Positions 1 through 7,617 of a stretch of DNA of 30,637 bases are shown one piece after another. Positions within the stretch are counted from its first letter, which is position 1. Every line of letters begins with the position of its first letter. The stretch covers positions 1-30,637 of the forward strand of contig JAZOLU010000011.1 in the NCBI GenBank assembly GCA_045653425.1, read 5' to 3'. The DNA comes from RGIG3009 sp045653425 (lineage in GTDB: Bacteria; Bacillota; Clostridia; Oscillospirales; Acutalibacteraceae). The notes under the pieces were generated by a model. That model ran no database searches. It was given only the letters and a program-made list of their open reading frames with translations, and was not told the origin of the DNA. A program made the position numbers and the translations under genes.

Positions 1-8
1 TTTTTCAT
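1..8 (-). CDS. Start of a gene running off the left edge (product unknown)
   Basis: Only the first two codons and part of a third are visible (ATG AAA AA.). I call a start because a strong Shine-Dalgarno GGAGG (21..17) sits 8 nt before the ATG at 8..6. This Shine-Dalgarno is also the 3' arm of a 14-bp stem formed with an upstream mini-ORF, so expression is probably controlled at translation. The product cannot be inferred from what is visible. It lies downstream of the polysaccharide operon but appears to have its own leader. Confidence 0.6.
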
Positions 9-16
9 TGCTTTTT

Positions 17-79
17 CCTCCAATTGTGTTTTTTGTTCTCGTGACTGGCAGGTCGCTTTTATCTTAACACAATCGGAGG
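17..79 (-). promoter_or_regulatory. Stem sequestering the Shine-Dalgarno of the downstream gene
   Basis: On the minus strand, CCTCCGATTGTGTT (79..66) pairs with AACACAATTGGAGG (30..17). All 14 positions pair, one of them as G-U, around a 35-nt loop. The 3' arm contains the GGAGG used by the ATG at 8. The 5' arm lies inside the leader ORF at 88..59. An alternative 5-bp pairing of GAGGT (99..95) with ACCTC (80..76) competes for the same 5' arm and would cover the leader's own ribosome binding site. Two mutually exclusive folds of this kind are typical of an attenuator or riboswitch expression platform. Confidence 0.6.
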
Positions 80-88
80 TCTTTTCAT
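59..88 (-). CDS. Nine-codon leader peptide ORF (MKRPPIVLR)
   Basis: A mini-ORF ATG AAA AGA CCT CCG ATT GTG TTA AGA TAA encodes MKRPPIVLR. It has its own Shine-Dalgarno AGAGG (100..96), 7 nt before the ATG at 88..86. Codons 4-8 form the 5' arm of a 14-bp stem whose 3' arm holds the Shine-Dalgarno of the gene starting at 8. A ribosome translating or stalled on this ORF would break that stem and free the downstream start. That is the known logic of translational attenuators in front of Firmicute erm and cat genes. I do not recognise this peptide sequence. The Pro-Pro pair and the C-terminal Leu-Arg are plausible stall points, but this is inference only. Confidence 0.55.
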   Translation of the reverse strand: MKRPPIVLR

Positions 89-90
89 CG

Positions 91-136
91 GTAAACCTCT
101 TTTGAACCACGCGACTATCGCGTGGTTTTCGTTTAC
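91..136 (-). promoter_or_regulatory. Nested hairpin just upstream of the leader ORF
   Basis: A perfect 10-bp stem (127..118 with 114..105, arms AACCACGCGA and TCGCGTGGTT, 3-nt loop) is enclosed by a second pairing, GTAAAC (136..131) with GTTTAC (96..91). The outer pairing overlaps the last G of the leader's Shine-Dalgarno and the spacer before its ATG, so it could modulate leader translation. On the plus strand the inner hairpin is followed by a short T-run and could be a weak terminator, but no plus-strand gene is present. Confidence 0.4.
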
Positions 137-163
137 AAAAAACGCTCGTTATGTTAACGAGCG
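137..163 (-). terminator. Intrinsic terminator or attenuator ahead of the leader ORF
   Basis: On the minus strand a perfect 9-bp stem CGCTCGTTA (163..155) / TAACGAGCG (151..143) with an ACA loop is followed directly by six T (142..137). It could end the polysaccharide operon after licD. If the promoter candidate at 213-218 is real, it would instead be a conditional terminator inside the leader of the next gene. Confidence 0.65.
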
Positions 164-200
164 CTTTCGTGTTTCTATTTGAAGAATTTAAGTTCTTTTA

Positions 201-256
201 GAGCGGATATTCATTATATAAAGTAATAGTGAGTAGTAAGTCGCCAATCTCCGCTC
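201..256 (-). promoter_or_regulatory. Candidate promoter inside an inverted repeat
   Basis: A perfect -10 box TATAAT lies at 218..213, but the -35 is weak (CTTACT at 16-bp spacing, 240..235). The box sits in the loop of a 10-bp inverted repeat, GAGCGGAGAT (256..247) and ATATCCGCTC (210..201), with 9 of 10 positions pairing. This could be an operator pair around the promoter or simply a hairpin. Transcription from here would begin near 206 and give a leader of about 200 nt before the ATG at 8. Confidence 0.3.
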
Positions 257-268
257 CTCACATTTATG

Positions 269-304
269 AACATTTCACCCCCTCACCCCACAGGGGGAAA
301 TGTT
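269..304 (-). repeat. Imperfect hairpin downstream of licD
   Basis: The plus strand reads aacattt (269-275) and aaatgtt (298-304) around an inner ccccct (278-283) / aggggg (292-297) pairing with a 2-nt bulge. No T-run follows on the minus strand, so it is not a classical terminator. It may be an mRNA 3'-end stabilising structure for the polysaccharide transcript. Confidence 0.4.
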
Positions 305-326
305 TGGTTTGATTGTTACACAAAAA

Positions 327-1136
327 TTACTTGCGGTATACCACAAAATGGTCGCCTACTCGTTTTTCAACCGGTGGCAACTCCATGTAGTTACCGTATG
401 TGGTTGTTAAAACTTCATGCCACTGTTTACACGCTTTTAACTGAGCACCTTCAAATTCCACGTCGACATATTCGTCGAAACATTGACGCCGCCAGATGCA
501 TCCTTCGCCATACACAGTCGGGACAATACCAACCATTTGTGCAGTTTCAAAGTCTTGTTTGGTATATAACGCTTCACGTTTATCCTTTAGTTTTTTCTCG
601 CCAATCAATTTTGCTTTAATCATTCTAGGCAATAAAACCACAACTTTTATCAGCCTTTTTATTATATTAGCATCATAGCAATAGTTGTAACGAATTGAAT
701 CCGAAACACTTCGATTTGCATAATCAAGTTCTTTTAAGTAATCAGCCGGTTGAATGGCCTCCGGAATACCAACCAGGGGGAAAATATCAACCCACACTCC
801 CAGAGCATTGTACTTAAATTGATGTGTTTCATAAGCTATGGTTTCTCTATCCACAAGTTTAGCAAACCAATAGGAATATCCTTTAGAAGACATATCATAA
901 TACAACTCGTATTTGCGGTCATTTTGTAATATGCCAAGAAGTTTTATATAGTCTTCCCACGGAAGGCATATATCAATATCGTCATCCCACGGAATAAAGC
1001 CCTTATGTCGAATAGCACCTATCAAGGTCCCGCCAATCAGCGAATAGCGCAATCCATTATTAACACAGATTTCGTGGATGTGTTTCAGTATTTCAAATTC
1101 AAGATGTTTAACCTCTTCAGACGTTAGCCTTTTCAT
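327..1136 (-). CDS. LicD-family phosphotransferase
   Basis: 269 residues matching the LicD family, nucleotidyltransferase-fold enzymes that move phosphocholine or another phospho-group from a CDP- or NDP-linked donor onto a surface glycan. The diagnostic block is at the N-terminus: GGTLIG (35-40) followed by WDDDID (50-55), the metal-binding acidic cluster. It is the last gene of the polysaccharide operon. Its ATG overlaps the TGA of the preceding GT4 gene as ATGA. The Shine-Dalgarno GGAGG lies inside that gene's end, about 12 nt upstream, so translational coupling is likely. No licA (choline kinase) or licC (cytidylyltransferase) gene is nearby, so the donor must be made elsewhere or may not be phosphocholine. 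The family call is firm; the substrate is unknown. Confidence 0.85.
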   Translation of the reverse strand: MKRLTSEEVKHLEFEILKHIHEICVNNGLRYSLIGGTLIGAIRHKGFIPWDDDIDICLPWEDYIKLLGILQNDRKYELYYDMSSKGYSYWFAKLVDRETIAYETHQFKYNALGVWVDIFPLVGIPEAIQPADYLKELDYANRSVSDSIRYNYCYDANIIKRLIKVVVLLPRMIKAKLIGEKKLKDKREALYTKQDFETAQMVGIVPTVYGEGCIWRRQCFDEYVDVEFEGAQLKACKQWHEVLTTTYGNYMELPPVEKRVGDHFVVYRK

Positions 1137-2308
1137 TTTTCGTCATTCCCTCCAGCACTATGTTTACTACGGTGGATAGACAACCCAAGCTTAACTATAC
1201 GATGCGTCTGCTCATATTTGTTTTTCTTAGTAAAAACAAACTCTTGCGCGATTTTCCCTCTGTCTTCAGTATTGTTTAGTGAATCCAGTACAGCGTCCGC
1301 TATCCCACGAGGCGATTCATCGGCAATAGAATACACATAATTATAATATTCCTTGGGAATCCCGGGAAGTTTTGTGGTTAACACCGCCGTTCCCGAAGCC
1401 ATATATTCCATCAATTTCGAGGGGAACGAGTACTCGCCATAAGAAACATCCGACGGGCGAGGATTAATTAGCAAATCCGCCATGCGCTGTTTTTTTACAA
1501 CGGTATCGTTATCCGCCACTCCACAATAATAAATATTGGAGCATCCGTCTAAAAGCGTTTCCGGCGTTTCCCGCAATTTCCATATGCCATATAAATACAA
1601 GTCCACATTTGATAATTCCTCAGCCTTAAATGCTTCTATTAGTCGATCAACTCCGCAGGTGACCCCTATAGTTCCCGTAAACAAACAGGTTTTCCTAAAA
1701 CTCGGCCCTGTTGTCGGTTTTGGGGAGATATCCCCCTCTGTTTCACAAAGGCCTTCCATAACTATGAACGGTTTCTTTTTAGGATTCACCAGGTTATTCA
1801 TAGCCTCGGTTAATAATACATATCCATCCATTCTTTTCATAAGCCACGCTGTAAGTTTCAAAGTTGTTCCGGAACGATATCCACCCATTATTTCCGGAAC
1901 ATCCGTTATCACGGCTATGGAAGGGATTTTTTTAATAATGGCATATAACTTTGCGGAGATTAATGCTCCCAAATTGATAGCATCGACAATAACCACAGCT
2001 GGTTTTTCGTCGTGGGATGCTTTAATGGCATATCTCAACATATAAAAAACATTCATAATTTTTCGGCTGAATCCATAGTTACTGCCGCCCGAAACACAAT
2101 ACTTAACGTTATCATTTTTAATAATTACGCTTTTTTTCTTTTTGTTGAACGGCGGATTGGCGAGTGCTGTTACCGCTGTGTGTCGAGCCAACCCGGTTAT
2201 TAATAAATGATTGAATTTTTGAGCCTGATGACCCGAAGTGATATCGCCCTCAGTAAAAGCGGCAGTGAAATGTTTATCGGGAATGCAGGAACTAAAATAC
2301 AAAATCAT
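1133..2308 (-). CDS. Glycosyltransferase, GT4-like (GT-B fold)
   Basis: About 391 residues with a GT-B layout: an N-terminal half with a hydrophobic strand segment near VVIVDAINLGALISAKL, and a C-terminal donor-binding half. The latter has FTGTIGVTCGVDRLIEAF and the GT4-type EYSFPSKLMEYMASGTAVL block, where the Glu/Pro/Lys region contacts the nucleotide sugar. I prefer the ATG at 2308 (MILYFSSC) over the in-frame GTG at 2317, which would add three residues. The only ribosome binding site visible is a weak AGGTG. It transfers one sugar of the repeat unit at the cytoplasmic membrane face; the sugar cannot be read from sequence. It sits between the unassigned protein at 2333 and licD, and overlaps licD by 4 bases. 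Confidence 0.8.
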   Translation of the reverse strand: MILYFSSCIPDKHFTAAFTEGDITSGHQAQKFNHLLITGLARHTAVTALANPPFNKKKKSVIIKNDNVKYCVSGGSNYGFSRKIMNVFYMLRYAIKASHDEKPAVVIVDAINLGALISAKLYAIIKKIPSIAVITDVPEIMGGYRSGTTLKLTAWLMKRMDGYVLLTEAMNNLVNPKKKPFIVMEGLCETEGDISPKPTTGPSFRKTCLFTGTIGVTCGVDRLIEAFKAEELSNVDLYLYGIWKLRETPETLLDGCSNIYYCGVADNDTVVKKQRMADLLINPRPSDVSYGEYSFPSKLMEYMASGTAVLTTKLPGIPKEYYNYVYSIADESPRGIADAVLDSLNNTEDRGKIAQEFVFTKKNKYEQTHRIVKLGLSIHRSKHSAGGNDEK

Positions 2309-2332
2309 ACACAACACCTATGTTTCTCTTTC

Positions 2333-3157
2333 CTAATTATTCAGCAAGCAGGCCCTCAATTTATCCCGTAGTTTTACCAATGGTGGAGCTATGAAATTAA
2401 ACACGTGCGCAACAAAGCCGATGTTAAAAGTATACTTATGGTGAACGCCCAGTCGCTTCATATTCACGTTAAAAATACCATTGCGCCAAAACAACTTTTT
2501 ATTGTTCCACATCCACTTGCCTTGTACAATTCCATAGCCGGTATGCCTTCTAAACAGATAAGGAAACGGGCCATCAACATTTCTATGACTATCATCAGAC
2601 GCTTTGTGACAATAAAATTTAAGCGGGGAATCTTTTAGACGCTCACAACCCATCAATTCAAACTCCCATGCGTTTTCTTCATCATTTAAGCACTTCAACA
2701 AATGGGAGCGTCTCCATAATCCCAGTTGAAGGTTTACGCGATACTTCAAATCGGGAGTAGCTTCGTAATAATTCTCATATTGGCATTTGCAATAACTATC
2801 TGAAACTCTTTTAAAATAAAAAGCAGCAATTAACGGGTCCTGATTCATCCACTCTATACAACGAAGCACTTCTTGATTAGCTACTTTTTTCTGAAGAAAA
2901 AAATCCTCAAGAGATACAATTACAAACTCTGTATCAATGGACTCCAAGCAAAGTCGAAACCTTTTGCTCCAACTACCTTCTTTCGAATTATAGGAGCGGA
3001 TATCAAGGCCGTCCATTGAAAAAGTTTTTGTCTCTGTTGATAGCACGATTGGATAATCCGCAACTTCCGGCCAATATTTTTTTAATAATGAAAAGTAGGG
3101 AAACCACGCATCCTCATATTTATCGCAGCTTGAGACGAGCAAGGTACAGTTTTTCAT
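2333..3157 (-). CDS. Unassigned GT-A-like polysaccharide cluster protein
   Basis: 274 residues that I do not assign to a named family with confidence. The opening MKNCTLLVSSCDKYEDAW, a predicted strand ending in the acidic motif VIVSLEDFFL (near residues 82-91), and a C-terminal LGLWRRSHL...AWEFE block resemble small GT-A-fold proteins common in capsule clusters. Glu-Asp could be the metal ligand. There is no signal peptide; a mildly hydrophobic C-terminal stretch may touch the membrane. The start is ATG 3157..3155, overlapping the TAA of the upstream gene by one base (TAATG). A Shine-Dalgarno GGAGGAG lies 7 nt before it. The longer in-frame start at 3184 lies upstream of that site and is not preferred. 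Confidence 0.55.
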   Translation of the reverse strand: MKNCTLLVSSCDKYEDAWFPYFSLLKKYWPEVADYPIVLSTETKTFSMDGLDIRSYNSKEGSWSKRFRLCLESIDTEFVIVSLEDFFLQKKVANQEVLRCIEWMNQDPLIAAFYFKRVSDSYCKCQYENYYEATPDLKYRVNLQLGLWRRSHLLKCLNDEENAWEFELMGCERLKDSPLKFYCHKASDDSHRNVDGPFPYLFRRHTGYGIVQGKWMWNNKKLFWRNGIFNVNMKRLGVHHKYTFNIGFVAHVFNFIAPPLVKLRDKLRACLLNN

Positions 3158-4113
3158 TAAACTCTCCTCCGATTCATCATACACTTGATTGTCCTAACTA
3201 TTAACGACTTGACGCTTCTGATATAGTGTGGATGAGATAACCCTAAACAACGCCAAACAATCGTATCCCGAGGGAACTTCCCCTTCTTGATATACTTCTC
3301 ATATAACTTTATCATCCCAATTTCCTTCTCATCCGGAACATGAAGAATGATTACTTTATTGTATTTGTAACATGTTGAAGTCAGCCGGAAATCACACGTC
3401 CAGAAACGGTGCACATAGGCACCCGCATTTTTGACTACCAATTTGAGTCGGTTGGCTACAATGCCGGTGATAAACTCGTCCCCTTTTGTTGTAACAAAAG
3501 AACTCGCTTTCATTTCATTATAAATTTTCTCGGCCTCATTAACAAAAACAAGTGCATTTTCCTTGCCCGCGGCAAAAAATTCCCCGCCGAAATGTGTTAT
3601 GTAAGATTCACACCCCAAAAAGGAATGTACCTCGTTACAAAAAGTGCGATAATTTGGCGTATTCAATCCGTGGTTGATGTCATATAACAAAATATTCTCG
3701 TCTACTTCTTTCCAGATAGCATCAAAATTTTCTTGGACAACAACATCCGAATCAATCCAACAATATGCCTTATACTCTTCTTCAACCAAGTGAGAAAGAG
3801 CACATAGCTTATAGAATGCCAACCCCCATTTCATTTGTTGGCCCATAAAAAAACGGTCAAAGGGCACCTGCTTAATTTGTATTTCGTGATTATAAAATAG
3901 GCGGACGATATCCGGCGGAATATCATTATTCTCTAAATTCGTAACGAGTGCTACCACACAGTCCGGGGCAAAACGCTTTGCAGACGCCAATGCCACAGCA
4001 ATGTTTTTCATATAAACATCCACTATGTTTCTTTTGTTGGTTGAAATATTCATTCCGGACTGAACCGAGTCAATATACGCAAAAGAAGCAAATATAATCT
4101 TGTCGCTGTTCAT
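3157..4113 (-). CDS. GT-A-fold glycosyltransferase with DSD motif
   Basis: 318 residues. The segment AYCWIDSDVVVQENFDAIW carries a DxD motif (Asp121-Ser-Asp123), the metal and nucleotide-sugar ligand of GT-A enzymes. A later GGEFFAAGKENA and a GDEF segment resemble GT8-like and related capsule transferases. It is probably cytoplasmic and peripheral to the membrane. A GAAGGGG ribosome binding site precedes the ATG at 4113..4111, 3 bases after the flippase stop, and its own stop overlaps the next start. The role is sugar transfer during repeat-unit assembly. Acceptor and donor are unknown, and the exact GT family is uncertain. Confidence 0.65.
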   Translation of the reverse strand: MNSDKIIFASFAYIDSVQSGMNISTNKRNIVDVYMKNIAVALASAKRFAPDCVVALVTNLENNDIPPDIVRLFYNHEIQIKQVPFDRFFMGQQMKWGLAFYKLCALSHLVEEEYKAYCWIDSDVVVQENFDAIWKEVDENILLYDINHGLNTPNYRTFCNEVHSFLGCESYITHFGGEFFAAGKENALVFVNEAEKIYNEMKASSFVTTKGDEFITGIVANRLKLVVKNAGAYVHRFWTCDFRLTSTCYKYNKVIILHVPDEKEIGMIKLYEKYIKKGKFPRDTIVWRCLGLSHPHYIRSVKSLIVRTIKCMMNRRRV

Positions 4114-4116
4114 CTT

Positions 4117-5643
4117 TTACCCCTTCTTTGTGCATAATATTTTTAATTTAGTTTTCGCAAAATCCAGAACATAATTAAAAGCCTCCGATTTCCTGTATAA
4201 CACCAGATGAAACACCGCGGGGACCGTAACACACACAAACATCTTAAATATAAAATTGGCAATTACATTCTCAAATGTAATAATTGATGTGATTCCGTAC
4301 CCAACCGCGCATAGCAAAACCGTCTCCGCAACTAACCGCAGAGATAACAGGTGATATTCTATTGTTTCTTGCCCAACATATTTGTTTAAGAACAACCTCG
4401 TTTTAAGTACCCACTGAATAAGTTGAGAAAACACCGTTCCCATAAAAATACCGCTCAGACCCCATAGTTTGGCACAAATCACCGATATTACCAGGTTCGA
4501 GACGGCACCTATTATGGCAATACGTTTATCCTCCCTAAAATAGCCAACGCCACCCAACGCATACCAAACCGGAGCTTTCATAATTTGAATATAAAACGAG
4601 GCTATGCACCAACCTACAACCCCCACACTGAGCAAGTAGTCCTTTCCTACCCACAGTTCAACAAACGGGTTGAGTAAATTAAACAGGCACACGCTGCAAA
4701 AGGAGGTGAAAAAATAGATAATAACGGTAAGGCGTTTCATAACAGAATAGGCGTATTCCTTGCTCTCCGAAGCAATGAGATTACCAAAACTGGCTTGTGT
4801 TGCCGATGTAAATTGGGTAAGAAAAGATTGGATATAGCCAATAAGCATTGCGTAGTTCGAGTAATATCCAACAACCTTGAGACCCACAAATAGCGAAATA
4901 AGAATATTATCTGTTGAGGTTACAATAACTGTTGAAACTTTTCCGGCGAAAATGTTTTTCACATCGCTCAATATTTTTTTCTTAACCTGAGGTTCAATTT
5001 GCTTCTTGCCCCTCAAGAGTGGATATATTTTTGTGATTCGTCTTGCTTTTATAAACTGCGAAACCGTATTCACAGCCATTCCCGATAGGATATACACAAT
5101 ATAGTTCCTAAACAGAACTAACGCGATAATATTAACCAGCGTGGAAACGAATCTAAAAAACGTATCAACATTTGTTAATAAATAGTTTTTTTGGTCTGCA
5201 ATGGCTAACGTGTATCGGTAGGAGAAAAAATAGGAAAAGACCGTGCTTGCCAAAGAGAGCAAATAAACAATTCTAATATACGATAGTGAAAACTCAGATT
5301 CTTTGATAATATAGCCCAAAAAAGGAAGAATAACGAGTCCTATGGCCGTTACACCGGCTGCCACAATTCTATAAACGGTTTTATAGAAATTCATAATGCC
5401 GGCGATTTTATCGGTATCGTTCTCGGCAATGGGCTTATACAGATGGAAAGCAACTGCGGCAGAAAAGCCTAACTCACTTAAAGAAAGCAGGTTCAGTATA
5501 TTGCTGAACAGACCTGTAATACCCAAGTAATCGGCACTAAGGAAACGAATAAAGACGGTGCGTCCTACAAATCCCAGTGCCATATTTGCAAGTTGATAGA
5601 CCGTTCCCCATATCCCGTTTTTCAGCACATTATCTGCTCTCAT
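4117..5643 (-). CDS. wzx: Wzx-type repeat-unit flippase
   Basis: 508 residues, mostly hydrophobic, with about 12-14 predicted membrane spans. It begins MRADNVLKNGIWGTVYQLANMALGF, the typical opening of polysaccharide-transport proteins of the MOP superfamily (Wzx/RfbX). It would flip the undecaprenyl-diphosphate-linked repeat unit from the inner to the outer face of the membrane. It sits between the GT2 pair and the DSD transferase, in the same orientation. It starts with ATG at 5643..5641, and its stop is 3 bases before the next gene. With the Wzy-like protein at 9793 it defines the locus as Wzx/Wzy-dependent rather than ABC-exported. The flippase assignment is firm; the substrate is not predictable. 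Confidence 0.88.
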   Translation of the reverse strand: MRADNVLKNGIWGTVYQLANMALGFVGRTVFIRFLSADYLGITGLFSNILNLLSLSELGFSAAVAFHLYKPIAENDTDKIAGIMNFYKTVYRIVAAGVTAIGLVILPFLGYIIKESEFSLSYIRIVYLLSLASTVFSYFFSYRYTLAIADQKNYLLTNVDTFFRFVSTLVNIIALVLFRNYIVYILSGMAVNTVSQFIKARRITKIYPLLRGKKQIEPQVKKKILSDVKNIFAGKVSTVIVTSTDNILISLFVGLKVVGYYSNYAMLIGYIQSFLTQFTSATQASFGNLIASESKEYAYSVMKRLTVIIYFFTSFCSVCLFNLLNPFVELWVGKDYLLSVGVVGWCIASFYIQIMKAPVWYALGGVGYFREDKRIAIIGAVSNLVISVICAKLWGLSGIFMGTVFSQLIQWVLKTRLFLNKYVGQETIEYHLLSLRLVAETVLLCAVGYGITSIITFENVIANFIFKMFVCVTVPAVFHLVLYRKSEAFNYVLDFAKTKLKILCTKKG

Positions 5644-5657
5644 ACCTATCCCCCAAC

Positions 5658-6644
5658 CTAAATGAGTGCAAAAAGTGTAGAGATGTTCTTTATGATAGCC
5701 CCCACGCTACTGGCTACGCCTTTTTTTTGAAAAAGAAACCCATACAAGGGTAGCAACTTCCTGCGAAGTTTCTTTTTGAATGCTTTTTTATCCAAATATC
5801 CTGTTTTGGAGTTAGCCGAAATTAATCGGTACACCCATTTATTAAGTTCATCAAAGGACTTAACAAGTTCCTCCATAACATCGTCGCAAAAAAATTGATG
5901 TAGCGTTTCTTCCTCATCGGTCGGCTCTAAACCCAACCGCAAGAGTTGCTCATACCGAATTTTTTTCATTGCTGAACACTGTTTGTCCCGACTCAATTTC
6001 GACGCCTGATGCGGGTGTACTCGATACCTCAAAAGCGTCTGATTCAAGCAGTATAATCGGCTGTAACAAACACAATCTACCCAAAGGCCATAGTCTTGGG
6101 CCTTTTCGTATCGTATATCGTATGTCAACTGATGCTCTCGCAGAAAACTCGCCCTAAACATTACGGTTGGATGGGCAAGTCCTACATTGCGAAAAAAAAG
6201 CTCTACCTGTTGCTCTTGACGTGTGTTGGCAAGTAGGTAATGAGAAATCCTCGATTCGCTTCCAAAGACCTCTGCATCCGAGCCTAGCACCTGAATGTTT
6301 TCGTCCGTCTGCATAGCAGCAACCTGCTCTTCTATACGCCGAGGCATACAGATATCATCATCATCCATTCGCGCAATGAATTCTCCGCGACAAAACTCCA
6401 ATCCTTGATTAAGGCACTTAGTAAGACCTTTGTTTTCCTTATTGTCAATAAACCGAATCCGCTCGTCGTCAAAACTTTCTATGAAATGCTTTACCCCTTC
6501 AATGGTTGAACCGTCATTTACAAATACCACTTCCAAATTGGTGTAGCTCTGTGTCAATATGCTTTGCATCGCTGCAACCAAATACTCGTAATTGGGATTA
6601 AATGAGCAAATAAGCACTGAAACTAACGGCTGTTCCCTAGTCAA
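5658..6644 (-). CDS. Family 2 glycosyltransferase (TTG start)
   Basis: 328 residues with a clear GT2 GT-A domain: PLVSVLICSFNPNYEYLVAAM at the N-terminus, FVNDGST (41-47) for UDP binding, and RMDDDDIC (92-99) as the DxD region. A short basic C-terminal tail ends in a hydrophobic segment that may attach it to the membrane. The start is TTG at 6644..6642, chosen because AAAGGAG lies 8 nt upstream, inside the last codons of the upstream GT2 gene, which it overlaps by 8 bases. It adds one sugar to the lipid-linked repeat unit. Sugar specificity is not readable. Confidence 0.85.
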   Translation of the reverse strand: MTREQPLVSVLICSFNPNYEYLVAAMQSILTQSYTNLEVVFVNDGSTIEGVKHFIESFDDERIRFIDNKENKGLTKCLNQGLEFCRGEFIARMDDDDICMPRRIEEQVAAMQTDENIQVLGSDAEVFGSESRISHYLLANTRQEQQVELFFRNVGLAHPTVMFRASFLREHQLTYDIRYEKAQDYGLWVDCVCYSRLYCLNQTLLRYRVHPHQASKLSRDKQCSAMKKIRYEQLLRLGLEPTDEEETLHQFFCDDVMEELVKSFDELNKWVYRLISANSKTGYLDKKAFKKKLRRKLLPLYGFLFQKKGVASSVGAIIKNISTLFALI

Positions 6645-7617
6645 TGTTATATCTCCTTTTCATAATGTAAAAGGCAAATTTTTTTCCAAACAACTTTGAT
6701 AAACTATACACCGCACACATTTTCCAATTCTTAACATATTGCATATAATCAATAATGCTTAAATCCCCTTTTTCTGTTCCGCCGTTATCCCTACATTGTT
6801 TCAGCGCCCCAAAATATAGTTGAATATAATACTCAAAACCATTGGATTGGGCCAATGCGCCATAGTTGCCGTGTTTAATTAATTGGCAATTCATCAATGC
6901 AGTTTCACAATATCCTCTTGCACGATTGTATAACCATTGGGTGCTTTTTATCGAAGTAAGTGAACCACCTCTTCGACGAACATCGTATATATGTAACGGC
7001 AAAAAAACAATCGATTCACTTTTGTTCATTACTTGTGGCAACCATCTGTCATCTTCATTAGTAACATTCAACGGCCAGTACAAATCGTGCTTTATTAGCA
7101 ATTCACGTTTATACAGTTTATTTACACCGCTGGTCAGAGCAAAGAAATAGTTATTTTCAAGTATAAATTTCAGACTGTTACTTCCTATTTTTTCTTCGTC
7201 ACGCACCTCTCCGTTCTTTACATAGTTGTCAAAAGTGTTTTCATAGTAAACAGAACCTACAACCATAACATCAACGTCTCTTTTTGACAGTTCTGCATAC
7301 AGTTTGGCATACACATCGGCATTATGTATTCTGTCATCCGGGTCAACAAAGTGTATATACTTTCCGGTAGCCTGTCTCAATCCGCGGTTACGTGCACAGG
7401 AGGCCCCCTGGTTATCCTGATAAATAACGTGCACCCGGGCATCCTTTTTAGCATACATTTCGCATATTTCATATGACCTGTCAGGAGAACCATCTATAAC
7501 ACATAGTATTTCAATGTTTTGGAAGGTTTGATTGGTTAGCGATGACAAGCATTCGTCGATATATTGTTCTACATTGTAAATGGGCAGAATAATGGAAAAA
7601 TAGGGGCTCACATCCAT
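6637..7617 (-). CDS. Family 2 glycosyltransferase
   Basis: 326 residues. The GT2 signature is complete: YFSIILPIYNVEQYIDECL, then CVIDGSPDRS (39-48) and HFVDPDDRIHN (89-99), which contains the metal-binding DPDD. A long C-terminal region of mixed composition follows. The start is ATG 7617..7615, sharing one base with the TGA of the preceding gene (TGATG). A GGAGG ribosome binding site lies 8 nt upstream. The in-frame TTG at 7632 overlaps that site and is rejected. The final codons carry the ribosome binding site of the next GT2 gene. The likely role is transfer of one residue of the repeat unit. Confidence 0.86.
   Translation of the reverse strand: MDVSPYFSIILPIYNVEQYIDECLSSLTNQTFQNIEILCVIDGSPDRSYEICEMYAKKDARVHVIYQDNQGASCARNRGLRQATGKYIHFVDPDDRIHNADVYAKLYAELSKRDVDVMVVGSVYYENTFDNYVKNGEVRDEEKIGSNSLKFILENNYFFALTSGVNKLYKRELLIKHDLYWPLNVTNEDDRWLPQVMNKSESIVFLPLHIYDVRRRGGSLTSIKSTQWLYNRARGYCETALMNCQLIKHGNYGALAQSNGFEYYIQLYFGALKQCRDNGGTEKGDLSIIDYMQYVKNWKMCAVYSLSKLFGKKFAFYIMKRRYNID

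Noticed and set aside
105..127. Plus-strand terminator
   Set aside because: The hairpin is followed by T residues on the plus strand, but no plus-strand gene is present to terminate. Its position next to the leader ORF makes a minus-strand RNA role more likely.
1..210. Known metabolite riboswitch in the leader
   Set aside because: I looked for conserved cores of common classes (cyclic-di-GMP, SAM, TPP, glycine, preQ1) and recognised none. The mini-ORF fits attenuation better.
266..619. 117-codon plus-strand frame at the left side
   Set aside because: It covers the licD 3' end in antisense, has no ribosome binding site, and has no recognisable protein features.
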